The position numbers and the translations under genes are program-made. A stretch of 64,000 nucleotides of DNA from positions 62,001 through 126,000 of the forward strand of contig JANEZZ010001479.1 of NCBI GenBank assembly GCA_026122225.1. Reading direction: 5' to 3'. The notes beneath the pieces were generated by a model, which saw nothing but the letters and a program-made list of their open reading frames with translations, was not told the origin of the DNA and did no database searches. The first letter of the stretch is position 1, and each line of letters begins with the position of its first letter. The stretch comes from Heloderma charlesbogerti. Lineage: Eukaryota > Chordata > Lepidosauria > Squamata > Helodermatidae. Positions 28,749-39,647 of this stretch are shown here, one piece after another.

Positions 28749-28862
28749 GCATGTTTAGACAGGAAACCATCCTACAACTCCCAGCATTCCCCAGCCAGCA
28801 TGGCTGGCTGGGGAATGCTGGGAATTGTAGGACTTTTCTCTTTCTAACGATGCGTAGGATTA
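28749..28862. repeat. palindromic MITE with 30-bp perfect core
   Basis: CCTACAACTCCCAGCATTCC is mirrored by GGAATGCTGGGAATTGTAGG around the AGCCAGCATGGCTGGCT centre. The outer arms (ATGCATGTTTAGACAGGAAA and TTTCTAACGATGCGTAGGAT) pair less well. Terminal GGATTACACCC resembles other GCAATCCTA-ended repeats at 49172 and 63561. Confidence 0.85.
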
Positions 28863-29469
28863 CACCCTAACAGTCTTACACACTCTTCTTTTTGGAAAAT
28901 ACTAGCAACGATAATGTCGCTTTCCCACAATCTCAGACGATCTTTTGTTTTTCTCCCTCTTCTTAGCCAGGTGGTAAAGGCCATTTAAATGGCATTTTTA
29001 GACATAATTGGGGTGACCCAGTCGGCAGCATGTTACCATTGCTGGCACCAGGTTTCTGAGGGCAAGACACCCTCAATGCCCTCCCTCCCTAAGTGAGTCC
29101 ACCATCTCACTACCGTTGTCACCAGCTGCTTTTGGCCCTCCTCTTTTCTCCCATAGTTTCCACCATTTGCTTGCTTGACATGTGGGGATCCAGCGAGCAA
29201 GGAGGCAGGAGCATCTACTCCTCTTTCTCACCACCAGAGTGAAAGGCAGGCGAACATGCGAGTGTCATGACCGCCAGCTGGCCGCAGCTGGCAGCGATGA
29301 ATCTCTGGCTGATAACAGGGTCATCAACCTGTCCAAGGCTGGGGGAGAGAGAAGGCTGCTGAAGCAGGGATTTTTACCCGGGCAGCCGAATCCAAAGCGC
29401 TGTGGCAAAGAGAAGTCCGTTGTCCAGTCCGAGGTCCAAAACGCACAAGGGAACACGAGCAAGGCGGTG
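28863..29469. other. unassigned sequence
   Basis: No recognised gene or repeat. Confidence 0.35.
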
Positions 29470-29818
29470 GGTCAGGTGGACAGCCCTCTGTCAGGGATGC
29501 TCTGACTTGGATTCCTGCATTGAGCAGGGGGCTGGACTCGATGGCCTTGTAGGCCCCTTCCAACCCCACTATTCTATGATTCTATGAAGCTGGACAGCCC
29601 ATCTGTCAGGGATGCTTTGACCTGGATTCCTGCACTGAGCAGGGGGCTGGACTCGATGGCCTTATAGGCCCCTTCCAACCCCACTATTCTATGATTCTAT
29701 GAAGCTGGACAGCCCATCTGTCAGGGATGCTTTGACCTGGATTCCTGCACTGAGCAGAAGGCTGGACCCGATGGCCTTGTAGGCCCCTTCCAACCCTACT
29801 ATTCTATGATTCTATGAT
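29470..29818 (+). repeat. CR1 3' end present as a three-unit tandem array (about 115-bp unit)
   Basis: GGACAGCCC..CTGTCAGGGATGC, ATTCCTGCA(T/C)TGAGCAG, GGACTCGATGGCCTT and CTATTCTATGATTCTATGA occur three times in direct order, units starting near 29476, 29589 and 29704. Tandem CR1 tails are unusual. Confidence 0.9.
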
Positions 29819-30064
29819 TTCACCCTCCAAATCCTCTGGGGAGACTGTAGCTGGGCCTGGAAGCTCCCTGGGGGGCTCGGGGGCTCAGGCTCCTTCTGTG
29901 CTGGTCCCTTCCCCTGGGTCTGGAGTCTGCCATTCCCCTTCATCCTCGGAGGAGTCCGAGGAAGGCATGACAGCAGTGGTGAAAGGGAAGAGCAACTCCA
30001 GAGGGCTTCTGTCAGGGGACAGTTGCCCAAGCATGCCTACCCTTGACGTTGGCCCGCCTCCATA
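29819..30064 (+). other. unassigned; serine/glutamate-rich open frame
   Basis: An 84-residue open frame with SPSSSEESEEG resembles in style the acidic half of the LTR frames at 10842 and 45032, but no LTR ends are seen. It may be a fragment of a related LTR. Confidence 0.3.
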
Positions 30065-30560
30065 TTAAACCGATGCGCGAAGGAACTGCACTGGCTGCCT
30101 ATTTGCAACCGGGCCAGGTTTAAGGTTTTGTTGCTAGTACAGAAAGCCCTAAACATGTGGGACCTGGCTACCTGAGAGACCACCTTCTCCCCTATAGACC
30201 CATTCTTTCCTTGAGACCTTGGGTGAGGCCGTCCTGGTGGTGCCACGCACTCCTGCGGTGAGCTCCACAGTTGTTCGGAGCAGGGCATTTAGCGTAGGGG
30301 CACCCACTGTGTGCCAGAATCTTTCCCCTGAGATTAGACATGTGCCAGCTGTTGCTATCCTTAGGCACATGTTGAAGACAGATGTGTTTATGCAAGCTTT
30401 CCCTGTATAATTCAGCCTACTGTTTTAGGGATATAATACATTCTCTGTATTGGCATTATATGTCCATGTTTTTATTTGTGTACACCACTTCAAAATCTGT
30501 AGATGTAAGTGGTTTCAACTGTTGCATAAGATAGAAATGCAATAAAGATCAGGTTCGTAG
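30065..30560 (+). mobile_element. L2-like LINE fragment, 3' end
   Basis: Translated pieces give ELHWLPICNRARFKVLLLVQ and KALNMWDLAT, the conserved LHWLP...FKVLLLVYKAL block near the C-terminus of L2-type LINE proteins, followed by degenerate sequence with several stops. The 3' end is ATAGAAATGCAATAAAGATC. Dead copy. Confidence 0.75.
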
Positions 30561-30854
30561 CCTGGGGGTACTCCTAGATCCATCACTGTTGCTGGAGGCT
30601 TCAGTGGCCATGGCGGCTCGGAGTGCCTTTTGGTGATTCACAAGTGGCCACCCTGACTATGGTGTAGGGAGAAAGGGTTTAGCCTCCAGTGCTCCATGCC
30701 CAATTTGGGTCCTTCTGAAGCTCCTCTTTAAAAAAGAGATATGACACAACAGCAAATCACACCTTTACCATAAGACGTAGTTCTGTCCTGAGTCAGAGCA
30801 TTGGCTTATGTTGGTCTGATGTGGCTTACTTCAACAGGCAGCTGATCTCCAGTG
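30561..30854. other. unassigned sequence
   Basis: Nothing recognised. Confidence 0.35.
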
Positions 30855-30948
30855 CAGTCTTCCCAACAGGGTGCCCTCCAGATGTTTGGGGTGACAATCC
30901 CTGTTGGCCTTAGCCAGCATGGCCAATGGTGTTGTTAGTTGAATGAAG
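30855..30948. repeat. palindromic dispersed repeat, copy 3 (half)
   Basis: CAGGGTGCCCTCCAGATGTTTG and TAGCCAGCATGGCCAATGG match the left arm and centre of this family; the right arm is replaced by CR1-group sequence. Confidence 0.55.
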
Positions 30949-31138
30949 GACGGTGGGACATTCAGGGCAGATAAAAGGAAGTATGTCTTCACACAGCACG
31001 ATTTGCCACCACAGGGTGTGGTGATGGTCAACAACTTGGACAACTATAAAAGGAGATCAGACAAATTCATGGAGGAGAAGCTTATCAGTGGATACTTGTC
31101 ATGATCGCTGTATATTCCTTCCAGAATCAGAGACAGTT
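30949..31138 (+). mobile_element. CR1-group LINE, second subfamily, fragment
   Basis: GGGACATTCAGGGCAGATAA, GTGTGGTGATGGTCAACAAC and TTCATGGAGGAGAAGCTTAT match the interior of 11585-12350. Confidence 0.75.
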
Positions 31139-31490
31139 CGGGAGAGATGAATCTGTCAATTTTGGTTTCTTTCTGTTTCTAATTTTTCCAGTCTAAAGTT
31201 TGGTTCATCCCCAAATTTGGGAATTTTTAAAAAAAGTTCATATGAAAATGCATTTTGGTGCATATTTTTCCTAATACATGTGTTTCATATGGAATTTTGT
31301 CTTATACTTTTTATTGCAAGCAATGCTCCTAATACGATGCATTTTTAATGTTATTTTCACTAATATATCCACTTGGTTTGCACTTTCCCCTTACATATGC
31401 ATTTTTATATGCATTTTCTTATTGGAGAACTCCATTGCAAAACTCAATTCTCTCCCTCTGCCCCTCCAGCTCCTCTGAGGATTGGTGCTA
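31139..31490 (+). repeat. AT-rich repeat with recurring TGCATTTT motifs
   Basis: ATGCATTTTGGTGCATATTT, GATGCATTTTTAATG and ATGCATTTTTATATGCATTT recur. The style recalls the small hAT-type elements at 3390 and 19856, but no termini or duplication were found. Confidence 0.35.
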
Positions 31491-31639
31491 AACTCAGAGG
31501 GTGCAGGAAAGTTTGAAGGGGTAGCAGATGATGTCATCAATTGAAAAATCCAGGCATTTTGACCCTGTGAGCCTTGGCTCTGGTTACACCACCGGAAAGA
31601 AGGCAGCTTCTGATGTTGTTCTTATGATCATTAACTAAT

Positions 31640-32365
31640 GGGATTCACTAGCATACGTCGTGGTATATGGTATCCCCTTACAGAAATCTATGGTACAACC
31701 ATATTTAGAATATTGTGTACAGTTTCCGGTCACCACACCTAAAAAAGGATATTGTAGAGTTGGAAAAGGTGCAGAAAAAGGCAACTGAAATGATCAAGGG
31801 GCTGGAGCATCTTCCCTGTGAGGAAAGGTCACAACCTCTGGGATTGTTGAGCTGGGAAAAAAAGGCAAGTGAGGGGAGACGCGATAGAGGTGTACAAAAT
31901 TATGCCTGGTGTGGAGAATGTGGATAAGGAGACTCCCCCCCCAAAAAACACTAGAACCCAATGGGGTCATCCCATGATGGTTGATTGGTGGGAACTTCAG
32001 GGCAGATAAAAGGAAGGACTTCTTCACACAGCGCAGAGTCAAGCTATGGAAGCCACTTCCACAAGATGTGGTGATGGCCACCAATTTGGATGGCTTTAAA
32101 ATGGGGTTGGACAAATACATGGAGGAGAAGGCTATCAATGGCTGCTAGTCCAGATGGCTATATGCCACTTCCAGTATCAGACGCAGTATGCCTGTGTACA
32201 CCAGTTGCTGGGGAACATGGGCAGGAGGGTGCTGTTGAGCTCACATCCTGTTTCTGGGTTTCCTGTGGGCTGCTGTTTGGACACTACGTGAACAGACTGT
32301 TGGACTGGATGCGCCCCTGGCCTGATCCAGCAGGGCTCTTCTTAGGTTCTTCTGTACTGGCATAG
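31640..32365 (+). mobile_element. CR1-group LINE, second subfamily, copy 2
   Basis: Parallels 11585-12350 throughout: an ACCTAAAAAAGGATATTGTA block translating to HLKKDIVELEKVQKKATEM, a GACTTCTTCACACAGCGCAG block, and a GCAGGGCTCTTCTTAGGTTC end. Frames are broken. Confidence 0.85.
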
Positions 32366-32854
32366 GTGGCTTTCAAAGGGGTTTAGACAAATAGACAGAA
32401 GGTAGTTCTTACTGAATGGGATTTCCACGTTCACAGGCAGTACATCTCTGAAAATCAGTTGCTGGGGGATAAACCTTGTAGTCGGCGGGTGGGGAAGATG
32501 CTGCCTTCATGCTCTGTTGGCTGACTTCTCTCAGAGAAGCAACTGATTAATCACTGTGGGAAACAATGTTTCTGTCTTGTCTGCTGCCATTTATTAAAAA
32601 ACCAGTAGATAGATGTTTGCTTATGCATTCCCTATACTTCCACAATGGATCACGAGAAATTTCTCCTCCATTGAAACAGTCTCCTCCTTGAAGATGAAAA
32701 ACGGAAAATATTTAGTGGGGATGGTGGCGGCGGCAAGAGCAACAACCACAACCGTTAGCAGAGCTAAGATATTGAGCTACAAATCAGGAAGTTGCTGGTT
32801 TCAATTCTGCCTTTCCAATGAACAAGCCTCCGACAAGCCACTCTGTTTCAGCTT
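32366..32854. other. mostly unassigned; possible tRNA-like SINE head near 32755-32830
   Basis: GAGCTACAAATCAGGAAGTT and GGTTTCAATTCTGCC are weakly B-box-like. The rest is unassigned. Confidence 0.35.
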
Positions 32855-33085
32855 CAGCCTGCACCAAGGGAGGATGGTGGATTCAATTTCAGTGGGGCAG
32901 AGAGTCCACCCTGGGTTTTAGTTTCAACCAGTCAGAGGTCTAATGGAGCTATCCAAAGTGCTGGACCCTATCCCAAAATGGCTCCAGCACCTTAGATTGC
33001 TCCTTTAGACTCCTGGCTGGTAACTAAAACCCAGAATGGAATCTCTGCCCCACTGAAATCGGAACCACCGGCCTCCCCTGGTCTG
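32855..33085. repeat. decayed second copy of the 180-bp foldback family
   Basis: TTTCAGTGGGGCAGAGAGTC, AACCAGTCAGAGGTCTAATG and the inverted TGCCCCACTGAAATCGGAAC correspond to the arms at 3205-3384. Its loop is longer, and mispairing is greater, so it is older. Confidence 0.7.
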
Positions 33086-33145
33086 CACTCCCCCAGCAAT
33101 GTATGGGTTAATGATACTGAGCAACCTTGCATGGTTGTTGTAGAG

Positions 33146-33421
33146 CAGGGGTAGACAACAAGTGGACTTCCACCCTCCACTGGTGCCCTCCCCTCCAAAT
33201 CAGGGATTTTTGTTTTAAAAAATGTCATCCATAGGGGCTATGGAGTGCCTAAGGGGTCAAAATTACCATGTTTGCAAGCTGCATTTGACTTATTTAACAC
33301 TCCGTAGCTGCTACAGATGGAATTTTGAATTTTTTAAAAATCTGGCAGCAGTGTGTGTCTGTGGTCCACTGGGGGTGCATGTGAAAATGCTCCCTGGACC
33401 CCCCACAGTTGCCTATCCCTG
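33146..33421 (+). mobile_element. hAT-type MITE, CAGGGGTAGACAAC ends
   Basis: 276 bp with ends CAGGGGTAGACAAC and GTTGCCTATCCCTG, near-perfect inverted copies. Flanks TTGTAGAG (33138-33145) and TTGTGAAG (33422-33429) match at 6 of 8; the left copy fits nnnTAnnn. No coding capacity. Confidence 0.82.
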
Positions 33422-33429
33422 TTGTGAAG

Positions 33430-34549
33430 GATCATAGCTAGGTAATGCATGTGTAGCACTTTCAACATGCAAAAGCGCTATAGAAATATGTTGCCCTCCT
33501 TTAGTGCATCTCGAGTGTTTGTTCGCAGCCCTTCTTTATAATCTGTACTGCCCTGCACAGTTGCAAGAGGACAGAACAGGTTGAAGGCGGGGCAGGGTGC
33601 TAGTCCTCAGCATTCAAGCTGGAGGTAGACTGAGAGGGCTGAGGAAATGTCACTGCTGTCCCCTGAAGCTCCTTGAAGGAGCTGGGCAAAATGGACGAGA
33701 GAGAAGAGACCACTGCAAGGGAGCAAGAAAGCTTCAGCGGTGAAAGAGTCTGACTGTAACTTACCTGCAAATCAACCCTCATTTCTTAGCTGACACTAAT
33801 GCATCGATTCAATTTTGGAAACAAAGCTAGGGAATTGAGAAAATCCAGAGAGATACTCAGCTGAGGATGGTTTCAGAAGCCTCCCTTGCACACCTTTGCC
33901 CAAGGGCTTACTTAGAAGAGACAGAATCCAGTCCAGCCGGGCAGCTTCTCGGCTAATAAAGCTGTAATGGGTTGGGATGAGGATTTATCGTGCCACAAAG
34001 ACGTTTGTTCAATACTTTGAGTCAATGACCCCAATGTTGGCTTTGAACTATTGTTCAATTTGCTCAGGCTGCAGTTTTAAACAGGGATCCCACGATTAAT
34101 CAACAGCCCGGAATGGTGTGAATTGGTGGCGGGGAGGGGTGCCGAAGAGGCTTGGCTATACAGCTCCGGATTTCAAGTAATTAGAACAGTCAAATGTTGG
34201 GTGCTGCTAACACATCTCTGACCTGCTGGTGGATTATTTGTGACTGGGGGTTTCTTTTGCCCCTCTGCTTAGATTATTCAAGGAAAGAGAGTGTGCAAAG
34301 GGAGAAATACTCTCTAAAAAATAGCAGGGAAAATGGAGGAGGGAAGGGGGGGGAAATAGATTTGTTTCATACACTGTGTGTTCCACTCCCTTCCCTCTGT
34401 TTCCGATGCAAGTCTTCCTGTGCTGGCAGAGCTGAAGCCAAAACAGCACCACCCACACAGGGAGGTATCCGCAGACGTGAGATAATCCAGAAGGTTTGCA
34501 GATGCTCCAAAAATATGTAGGGAACACCTCCACCCCCAGCCCCATAAAG
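33430..34549. promoter_or_regulatory. largely repeat-free; candidate conserved block at 33920-34150
   Basis: The 33920-34150 part contains GGCTAATAAAGCTGTAATGG, GAACTATTGTTCAATTTGC (SOX-like ATTGTT) and CACGATTAATCAACAGC. No repeat family or gene recognised in the rest. Confidence 0.25.
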
Positions 34550-34882
34550 CAGGGGTGAAGATCCTCTTTCAGCTTGAGGGCAGATTGCCATGTAGAGAAG
34601 TTCTTGGGGGCTGCATTCCAGGGGTGAGTGGGGCCATAGACAAAAGGGGATGGCCCCAAATCCCCCCCCAGCATATTTTAGCTTAAAGCTCTCATTGCCA
34701 GCAACTAAGTCTTGGGAGAGGCATTTTAAAATTTTAGAATGGGGAAAAAACTGCATAAAAGCCAGGAAACCATCAAATAATCAGTAGTTGGGGAAAGGGT
34801 GGGGCCACAAGAAGGGGCATGGTTTTCTGGGAAACCCTGGAGGGTCAGATCTGGTACCCAGACCGGAGGTTCTGTGCCCCTC
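34550..34882 (+). mobile_element. hAT-type element, CAGGGG-end family, compact reference copy
   Basis: 333 bp starting CAGGGGTGAAGATCCTC and ending GGTTCTGTGCCCCTC, with the exact 8-bp repeat CCATAAAG on both sides (34542-34549, 34883-34890), central TA. It shows the undisturbed family order: AGTTCTTGGGGGCTGCATTC, GTGAGTGGGGCCATAGACAA, GAGAGGCATTTTAAAATTTT and GTGGGGCCACAAGAAGGG. Non-coding. Confidence 0.93.
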
Positions 34883-34890
34883 CCATAAAG

Positions 34891-35478
34891 ACTCAATGGC
34901 ATGGAATGTTGACTGAGCAGAAAGAAATGGGTAAGTGGATGGGAGGGGGAATGGAGGAGGGAGGAAGAGACACATCGATATAAAAAGTGTAGAAAGAACC
35001 GCCCTATTGTCTGGATAGGATGTTTCCTGTTTCACAGTGAAAAGCTATTTTAACAGTAATTACTGTTAAATTAGTGCTTCCGACATCCGTGAGCAATTGA
35101 GGGATGTCTTTCCTTTCGCACGGCAATTTTCCTGGCAAGGAGAGTGTTCCGGAGCTTTATGGTGGGTTTTGTACTCTGTGTAATAACAGGTGTACAGGGT
35201 GAGCATGGGGGAACGGGCCGGGCTAGAAACAGAGAATGGTAAACATTAAAGCAGCTCCACTTTTTCTTCAAAGCAACAGCGTGCTCTTTGAGCCCCAATT
35301 AAATTGCGTGCAGCCAGCACTTCACTAGCTAGGTGCAAAAGCTCAGGACTCTTTGTTGGCTGCATTTAAACGCTTCCATTATTCTTCACTTTGGAAAGGA
35401 AGCTAGCGGGGTCATCCCTGGTCCTGAAGAGGCAGATCTGCGCTACTGAACCATATGGACCAGAGCCTAGAGCAAAGG
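34891..35478. promoter_or_regulatory. possible conserved block around a 22-bp perfect palindrome
   Basis: A perfect palindrome, TTTAACAGTAA plus its complement, spans 35049-35070. Repeat-free sequence follows with GGCTGCATTTAAACGCTTCC. No coding signal; regulatory role is speculative. Confidence 0.25.
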
Positions 35479-35787
35479 CAGGGACCCTCTTTCAGCCCGA
35501 GGACCAAACAAATTCCATTTTTGGAGAAGGTCTCGGGGGCCGCATTCCAGCGGTGGGCAGGGCCGAAGGGAAAAGGGGCGGGGCCAAAATTACAAAAACC
35601 TACCAGCCTATTGTAGCTTAAAGCCGGTAAGTAAGGGAGCTCTGGGAGAGGCATTTCAGCCTTTTAGAATGGGAGGAAAATGGCACAGAGAATCCACCAG
35701 AGGACAAGTCAGGGGAAGGGGGCGTGGCCCTCTGAGGTAGCCCACAGGGCCATATTGGCACTCCAGTCAGATCAGATTGGACTCCTG
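35479..35787 (+). mobile_element. hAT-type element, CAGGGG-end family, decayed right end
   Basis: CAGGGACCCTCTTTCAGCC, GTCTCGGGGGCCGCATTCCA and GGCATTTCAGCCTTTTAGAA follow the family order. The right end reads GATTGGACTCCTG and its flank does not match the left well. Confidence 0.7.
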
Positions 35788-35939
35788 AGCTGGAGCTCAC
35801 AATCGCCCAGAAAGATGGTGTCGAGGAAAATGCACCGGAAGACAGCTGTATCTCGAGGAGTCGGGGTGAGGCGGCACAAATGATTCCTCCCATGCCTGAA
35901 TCTCCTGAACGGCCTTGAGAACCAGGCCCCCTTAAGGGT
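35788..35939. other. unassigned sequence
   Basis: No recognised feature. Confidence 0.3.
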
Positions 35940-36448
35940 TGTCAGGCCTCTTGGCCTGACTTTTGTTTTGTCTTCCAAGGTTAGCCGCTTGCTTAGAAAG
36001 GCACAACCTTGGAATACGGGAGGATCTCTGCATTGATGATGTTGGCTGCTGTCCGCTTGTCTCTAGCTTATCCGTGGGGTGGTACAGGAATCGGGAGACC
36101 TGAACATCAGACCACCACAACAGGTGATAGGGTGCTGTCCCAAACTGCACGTCGCCCAAGGAGATCTTAGGTATATATGTCCCCAAGGGGTTGTCACCCA
36201 GGCTGAGCTTCAGTGAGACCTGGACAGCAGAGGTGCTGTGTGCTGGCCGTTCACCTCGGGTCTCTCCGTTGCCGTTTCTCTGGACCTTCTGACAACAGAA
36301 AGGAGAAGGAAGCTATCTTGCTCTGCACTGGTATTGTACATTATCGTTTTGCCTGCTCCGTAAGCTTCTATCCTCCTGTGTATGTGTTGCTTCTGAATCC
36401 TAAAAAGAACCTTTGCCTCCTGGCAAAACGGATTGTCCTCTCTTTAAC
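35940..36448 (+). mobile_element. possible solo LTR, third type
   Basis: Starts TGTCAGGCCTCTTGGCCTGA and ends CTCTCTTTAACA. It has a TATA-like GGTATATATGTCCCC near 36170 and a T/C-rich stretch after it, as in an LTR promoter with downstream R/U5. No matching 5-bp flanks found. Confidence 0.4.
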
Positions 36449-36659
36449 ATGAGATTTAAAAAAACCCTCCTCTTCTCTACAGACATGCTGGTACAGGAAT
36501 GGTTCAGCCTCTGATCTGCATAAAACACTCAGATTTGGGGTTGGTCGCCCTCTAGTGCTATATAATGCAGTAGGGGATGGAGGAAGTTGTCCTTTAACCT
36601 TTCCAAAACCCTAAAGCTCCCTCCCTCCTGTGAGAGGTCTGCATAGCACCACGGGGCCC

Positions 36660-36850
36660 TGGTTGGTTTGTTTATTTATCACTGTCTTGCATTTATTTAC
36701 AATACGCATAAGCCATCTTTCATCACAAAGGGACGCCATGGCAGTTCACAATGTTACAATTAAATATGCAGCCCCAGTAATGGCATAAAACACAGGAGAT
36801 AAAAACAGCAGGTAAAAGCCTATCAGAGTTAAAAAGGCTTGGGTGAATAA
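36660..36850 (-). mobile_element. LINE-derived tail (L2-like), fragment
   Basis: TTGCATTTATTTACAATACG, GCCATGGCAGTTCACAATGT and an A-rich run resemble the arrangement at 5195 and 8925. Confidence 0.45.
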
Positions 36851-36857
36851 AAAGGAC

Positions 36858-37085
36858 TGATTTATTTGTTTCACTGATATCCTGCCTTTCCCCGCAAGGA
36901 GCTCAAGGCGTTGTATGTGAACCTCCCCTTCCTCTCCATTTTATTCACACAACTACCCTGTGAGGTAGGTTAGGCTGAGAGTCCATGACTGGCCCAAAGC
37001 CCCCCAGTGAGCTTCGTGCCTGAGTGGGGACTTGAACCCAGGTCTCCCCAGTCCAACACTCTAACCACTATGCCACACTGGCTTA
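36858..37085 (-). mobile_element. Sauria-type SINE, minus strand, near full length
   Basis: TTATTTGTTTCACTGATATC, CCCTGTGAGGTAGGTTAGGC, GACTTGAACCCAGGTCTCC (inverted B box) and CTAACCACTATGCCACACTGG are in the same order as 22564-22800. Confidence 0.85.
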
Positions 37086-37223
37086 GTTTTCACCTGGTGC
37101 CTAAAAGATAATGACATTTGTGCCCATGTGAGCCTTCTTGGGAAGGGCATTTCAGCCAGAAAAATCCTCTCCCTAGTTGACGTGGGACTCACCTTCAAAG
37201 TGGGAGGCACTCAGAAAAGGGCA
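37086..37223. other. short unassigned stretch
   Basis: No recognised feature. Confidence 0.3.
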
Positions 37224-37231
37224 TCAGCAGT

Positions 37232-37889
37232 TAGGGGTGTACGAAATCAACTAACCTTTCCGATCCGGGGCGTCTGCGGGGGGGGGGGGCGGGGAGGCGA
37301 TCTGTCCCTCCCCCCGGAATCCTCCCTGGCTGGCTCTGCTCTGCGGTGAGTCTGTGGAGCCGTGGTCAGGGTCCGTTTGCAGCCGGACTTCCGTCCGCTG
37401 CCGGGCTGCGGCCGCAAATGGCGTCAGGCATAGGGGATGCCATTTGTGTCCCTGCTTTAGCCGTGATAGGCTACGTAAATCTTTACGTAGCCTATCACGA
37501 AAAGAGCAGGGACGCAAATGGAGTAGCGGCTGCCATTTGCGTCCCCTGCTCTTTGACGTGATAGGCTATGTAAATCTTTATGTAGCCTATCGTGCGAAGG
37601 AACAGGGACGCAAATGGTGTATTTGTGTCCCTGTTCCTTCACTTAGCCTATCACATCAAAGAGCTACGCCGGCCGCCATTTGCGTCTGCAGTTCGTCAGT
37701 CCATCCAGCGATATGGCAATGGCGGCCGTATCGCTGGGGCTTCAGAGCTGGTGGCAGGCAGGATCCGCCGGCGAGGACTTCACGACAGAGGAGGAGGTAG
37801 GGGATCCGATCCTCCACAGACTTCGGGGTGCCAGATTCAATAGAATCCAGCCTCATTGGGGTCCGTGGAGGATTTCTCCAACATCCCTA
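37232..37889 (+). mobile_element. hAT-type hairpin-array transposon, copy 5
   Basis: 658 bp starting TAGGGGTGTACGAAATC and ending TTTCTCCAACATCCCTA, flanked by the exact 8-bp repeat TCAGCAGT (37224-37231 and 37890-37897). The left end has the G-rich tract and GGCGATCTGTCCCTCCCC. The interior has CTACGTAAATCTTTACGTAG and CTATGTAAATCTTTATGTAG palindromes and GCAAATGG hairpins. The right part GCGATATGGCAATGGCGGCC is shared with copy 2, so copies recombine or derive from one another in blocks. Confidence 0.93.
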
Positions 37890-37897
37890 TCAGCAGT

Positions 37898-38215
37898 AGA
37901 ATTGAAATTGTGGTCAGGTTAGGTAGAGGTGTAGGTGTTCCTCCAGGTGCCTGGATCCTTGAGCAGGCAGGAACACTCCTTGTACAGGGTGGCAGAGATA
38001 TACACTACATTATATTGTGGTCCCACTTGTTATAATACTGTTATCATTAATCACAACATAATGACACAGAGCCTGCTCTGAACTGCAGGTAATGTTTGAG
38101 GAAAACTTGGAGCCCAGCCTCGAGTCCTAACAAGTACACTGGCCTATTTAGGATAACCTGTGGGGTGCGGGCAGGAGGGAAAATTGACTTAGGGAAGAAT
38201 GGGGAAAGGCCCTTG
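37898..38215. other. unassigned sequence
   Basis: No recognised gene or repeat. Confidence 0.35.
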
Positions 38216-38223
38216 ATTTAGAG

Positions 38224-38978
38224 CAGAGGTGGGGGGAACCTCTTTTGCCCAAGGGCCAAATTCCAATCTGAGAAAGGTCTCTGGGCCTGCATTCTGTCTG
38301 TGGGCATGGCCAAAGTCTGAGGGGATAAGCCCCAAATGTGATGACTGCCAATTTTAAGCCTCCTCAGAAGTAGGCAGGACATGGCTTCTCTTTACTTTTG
38401 AGTATGCACACAGGGCTGAATCGCTCAGCCGCACTTTCAAGTAGCATCCCAAATGCCAAGCCTTTGGATGTCTAACCACACGTAAGGAGGATAAGCCTCT
38501 CCATATCTACTCACAAGTAAGCATGAGCAGCATGTCTGCTCACAAGTAAGCAGGACTGAATCACTCAGCAATGCTTTCAAACTGCATCCAAATGCCAAGC
38601 CTCTGCATGCCTGCTCAGAATTAAGCAGAAGGCACACACCTACTCACAAGTAACCAGAACAAGGCTCAGGAGTAAGCAGGGCTGAATTACTCAGCAGCTT
38701 CCTCCCCAGGCCCCACCCATTCTCTCATGCAGGGATAAGCTGTTCTATCCGATCAGCAGCTGATTGGAGATAAAAGTCTTTCCCTGCAGCACAGTGTCAA
38801 AGGCTCCCTTTCTTACCGTTCAGCAGGTAAAAGCTCTTGTTATGATCAGCCACTGATTGGAGATGAGAGCTTTCCCATGTAGGGAGAGGGAGCAGGGTCT
38901 GAGGGAGAAGCTTGCAGGCTGGATGGGGAAGCCCCGTGGGCCATATATGACCCACTGGCTGGAGGTTCCCCATCTCTA
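38224..38978 (+). mobile_element. hAT-type element, CAGGGG-end family, expanded interior
   Basis: It starts CAGAGGTGGGGGGAACCTC and ends GGAGGTTCCCCATCTCTA. Flanks ATTTAGAG (38216-38223) and ATTTAGAA (38979-38986) match at 7 of 8 with central TA. The interior (38370-38700) has a loose repeat of CTCACAAGTAAGCA and CTGAATC(A/G)CTCAGC blocks, absent from the compact copy at 34550. Confidence 0.85.
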
Positions 38979-38986
38979 ATTTAGAA

Positions 38987-39647
38987 CCTGTGGGCTCCAC
39001 CTTGGCCCCGCCCCAGGTTCATAAGCCCCACCCCTTTACCATCTGGCTCTGCCCCGGATGCATGGGCTCTTGGAAGTGGGTGTCATGTTAGACACTGAGC
39101 CCCAGCACTTGACCAGCTGACGACGGACTGATTTAGATGAACATTCATTCTGCTTTGCTGACTTTTGCTTAGTGACACACTTTTGGGGCTTCATCACACA
39201 ATTGTATCCTGCAATTGAGATGGCTCCTCCATGGAAGTTTGTGGGCTCTTTAGATGACACCGTGGCCCTGCCGTGGTCCTCCTGCACCAAACGCCCTTTG
39301 TTCCGTTTTTAAATAGATCGCAGATAATGAGCTATCAAATTACCCTGTTGTGTTCCTCTGTGAACACAACAGGGTTCACAGTTTCCTCTGTGAAAAGCTT
39401 CAGCTTCAGTTTCCTCTGTGAAAAGTGGAAAAGTGGCAAGAAGAGGAGTGAGATCAATGGAAGAGAATGGAAGACTCAGATACGCGGAGAAGTGGGGAAG
39501 GGGGAGAAGCACGTGTAAAGGGAGTCAGTGGTGATCCTTCATTTAAAATGGAAGCAGGAAGTCCTGTTTTAAATGCAGGATTTTAGGCTGGTGTAGAAAT
39601 GCCCCTAGTCTTCAGGATGAGGTGGGCTATACTATATATACAGGAAC
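38987..39647. other. unassigned sequence
   Basis: Contains local duplications of CAGTTTCCTCTGTGAAAAG near 39360-39430. No gene recognised. Confidence 0.35.
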
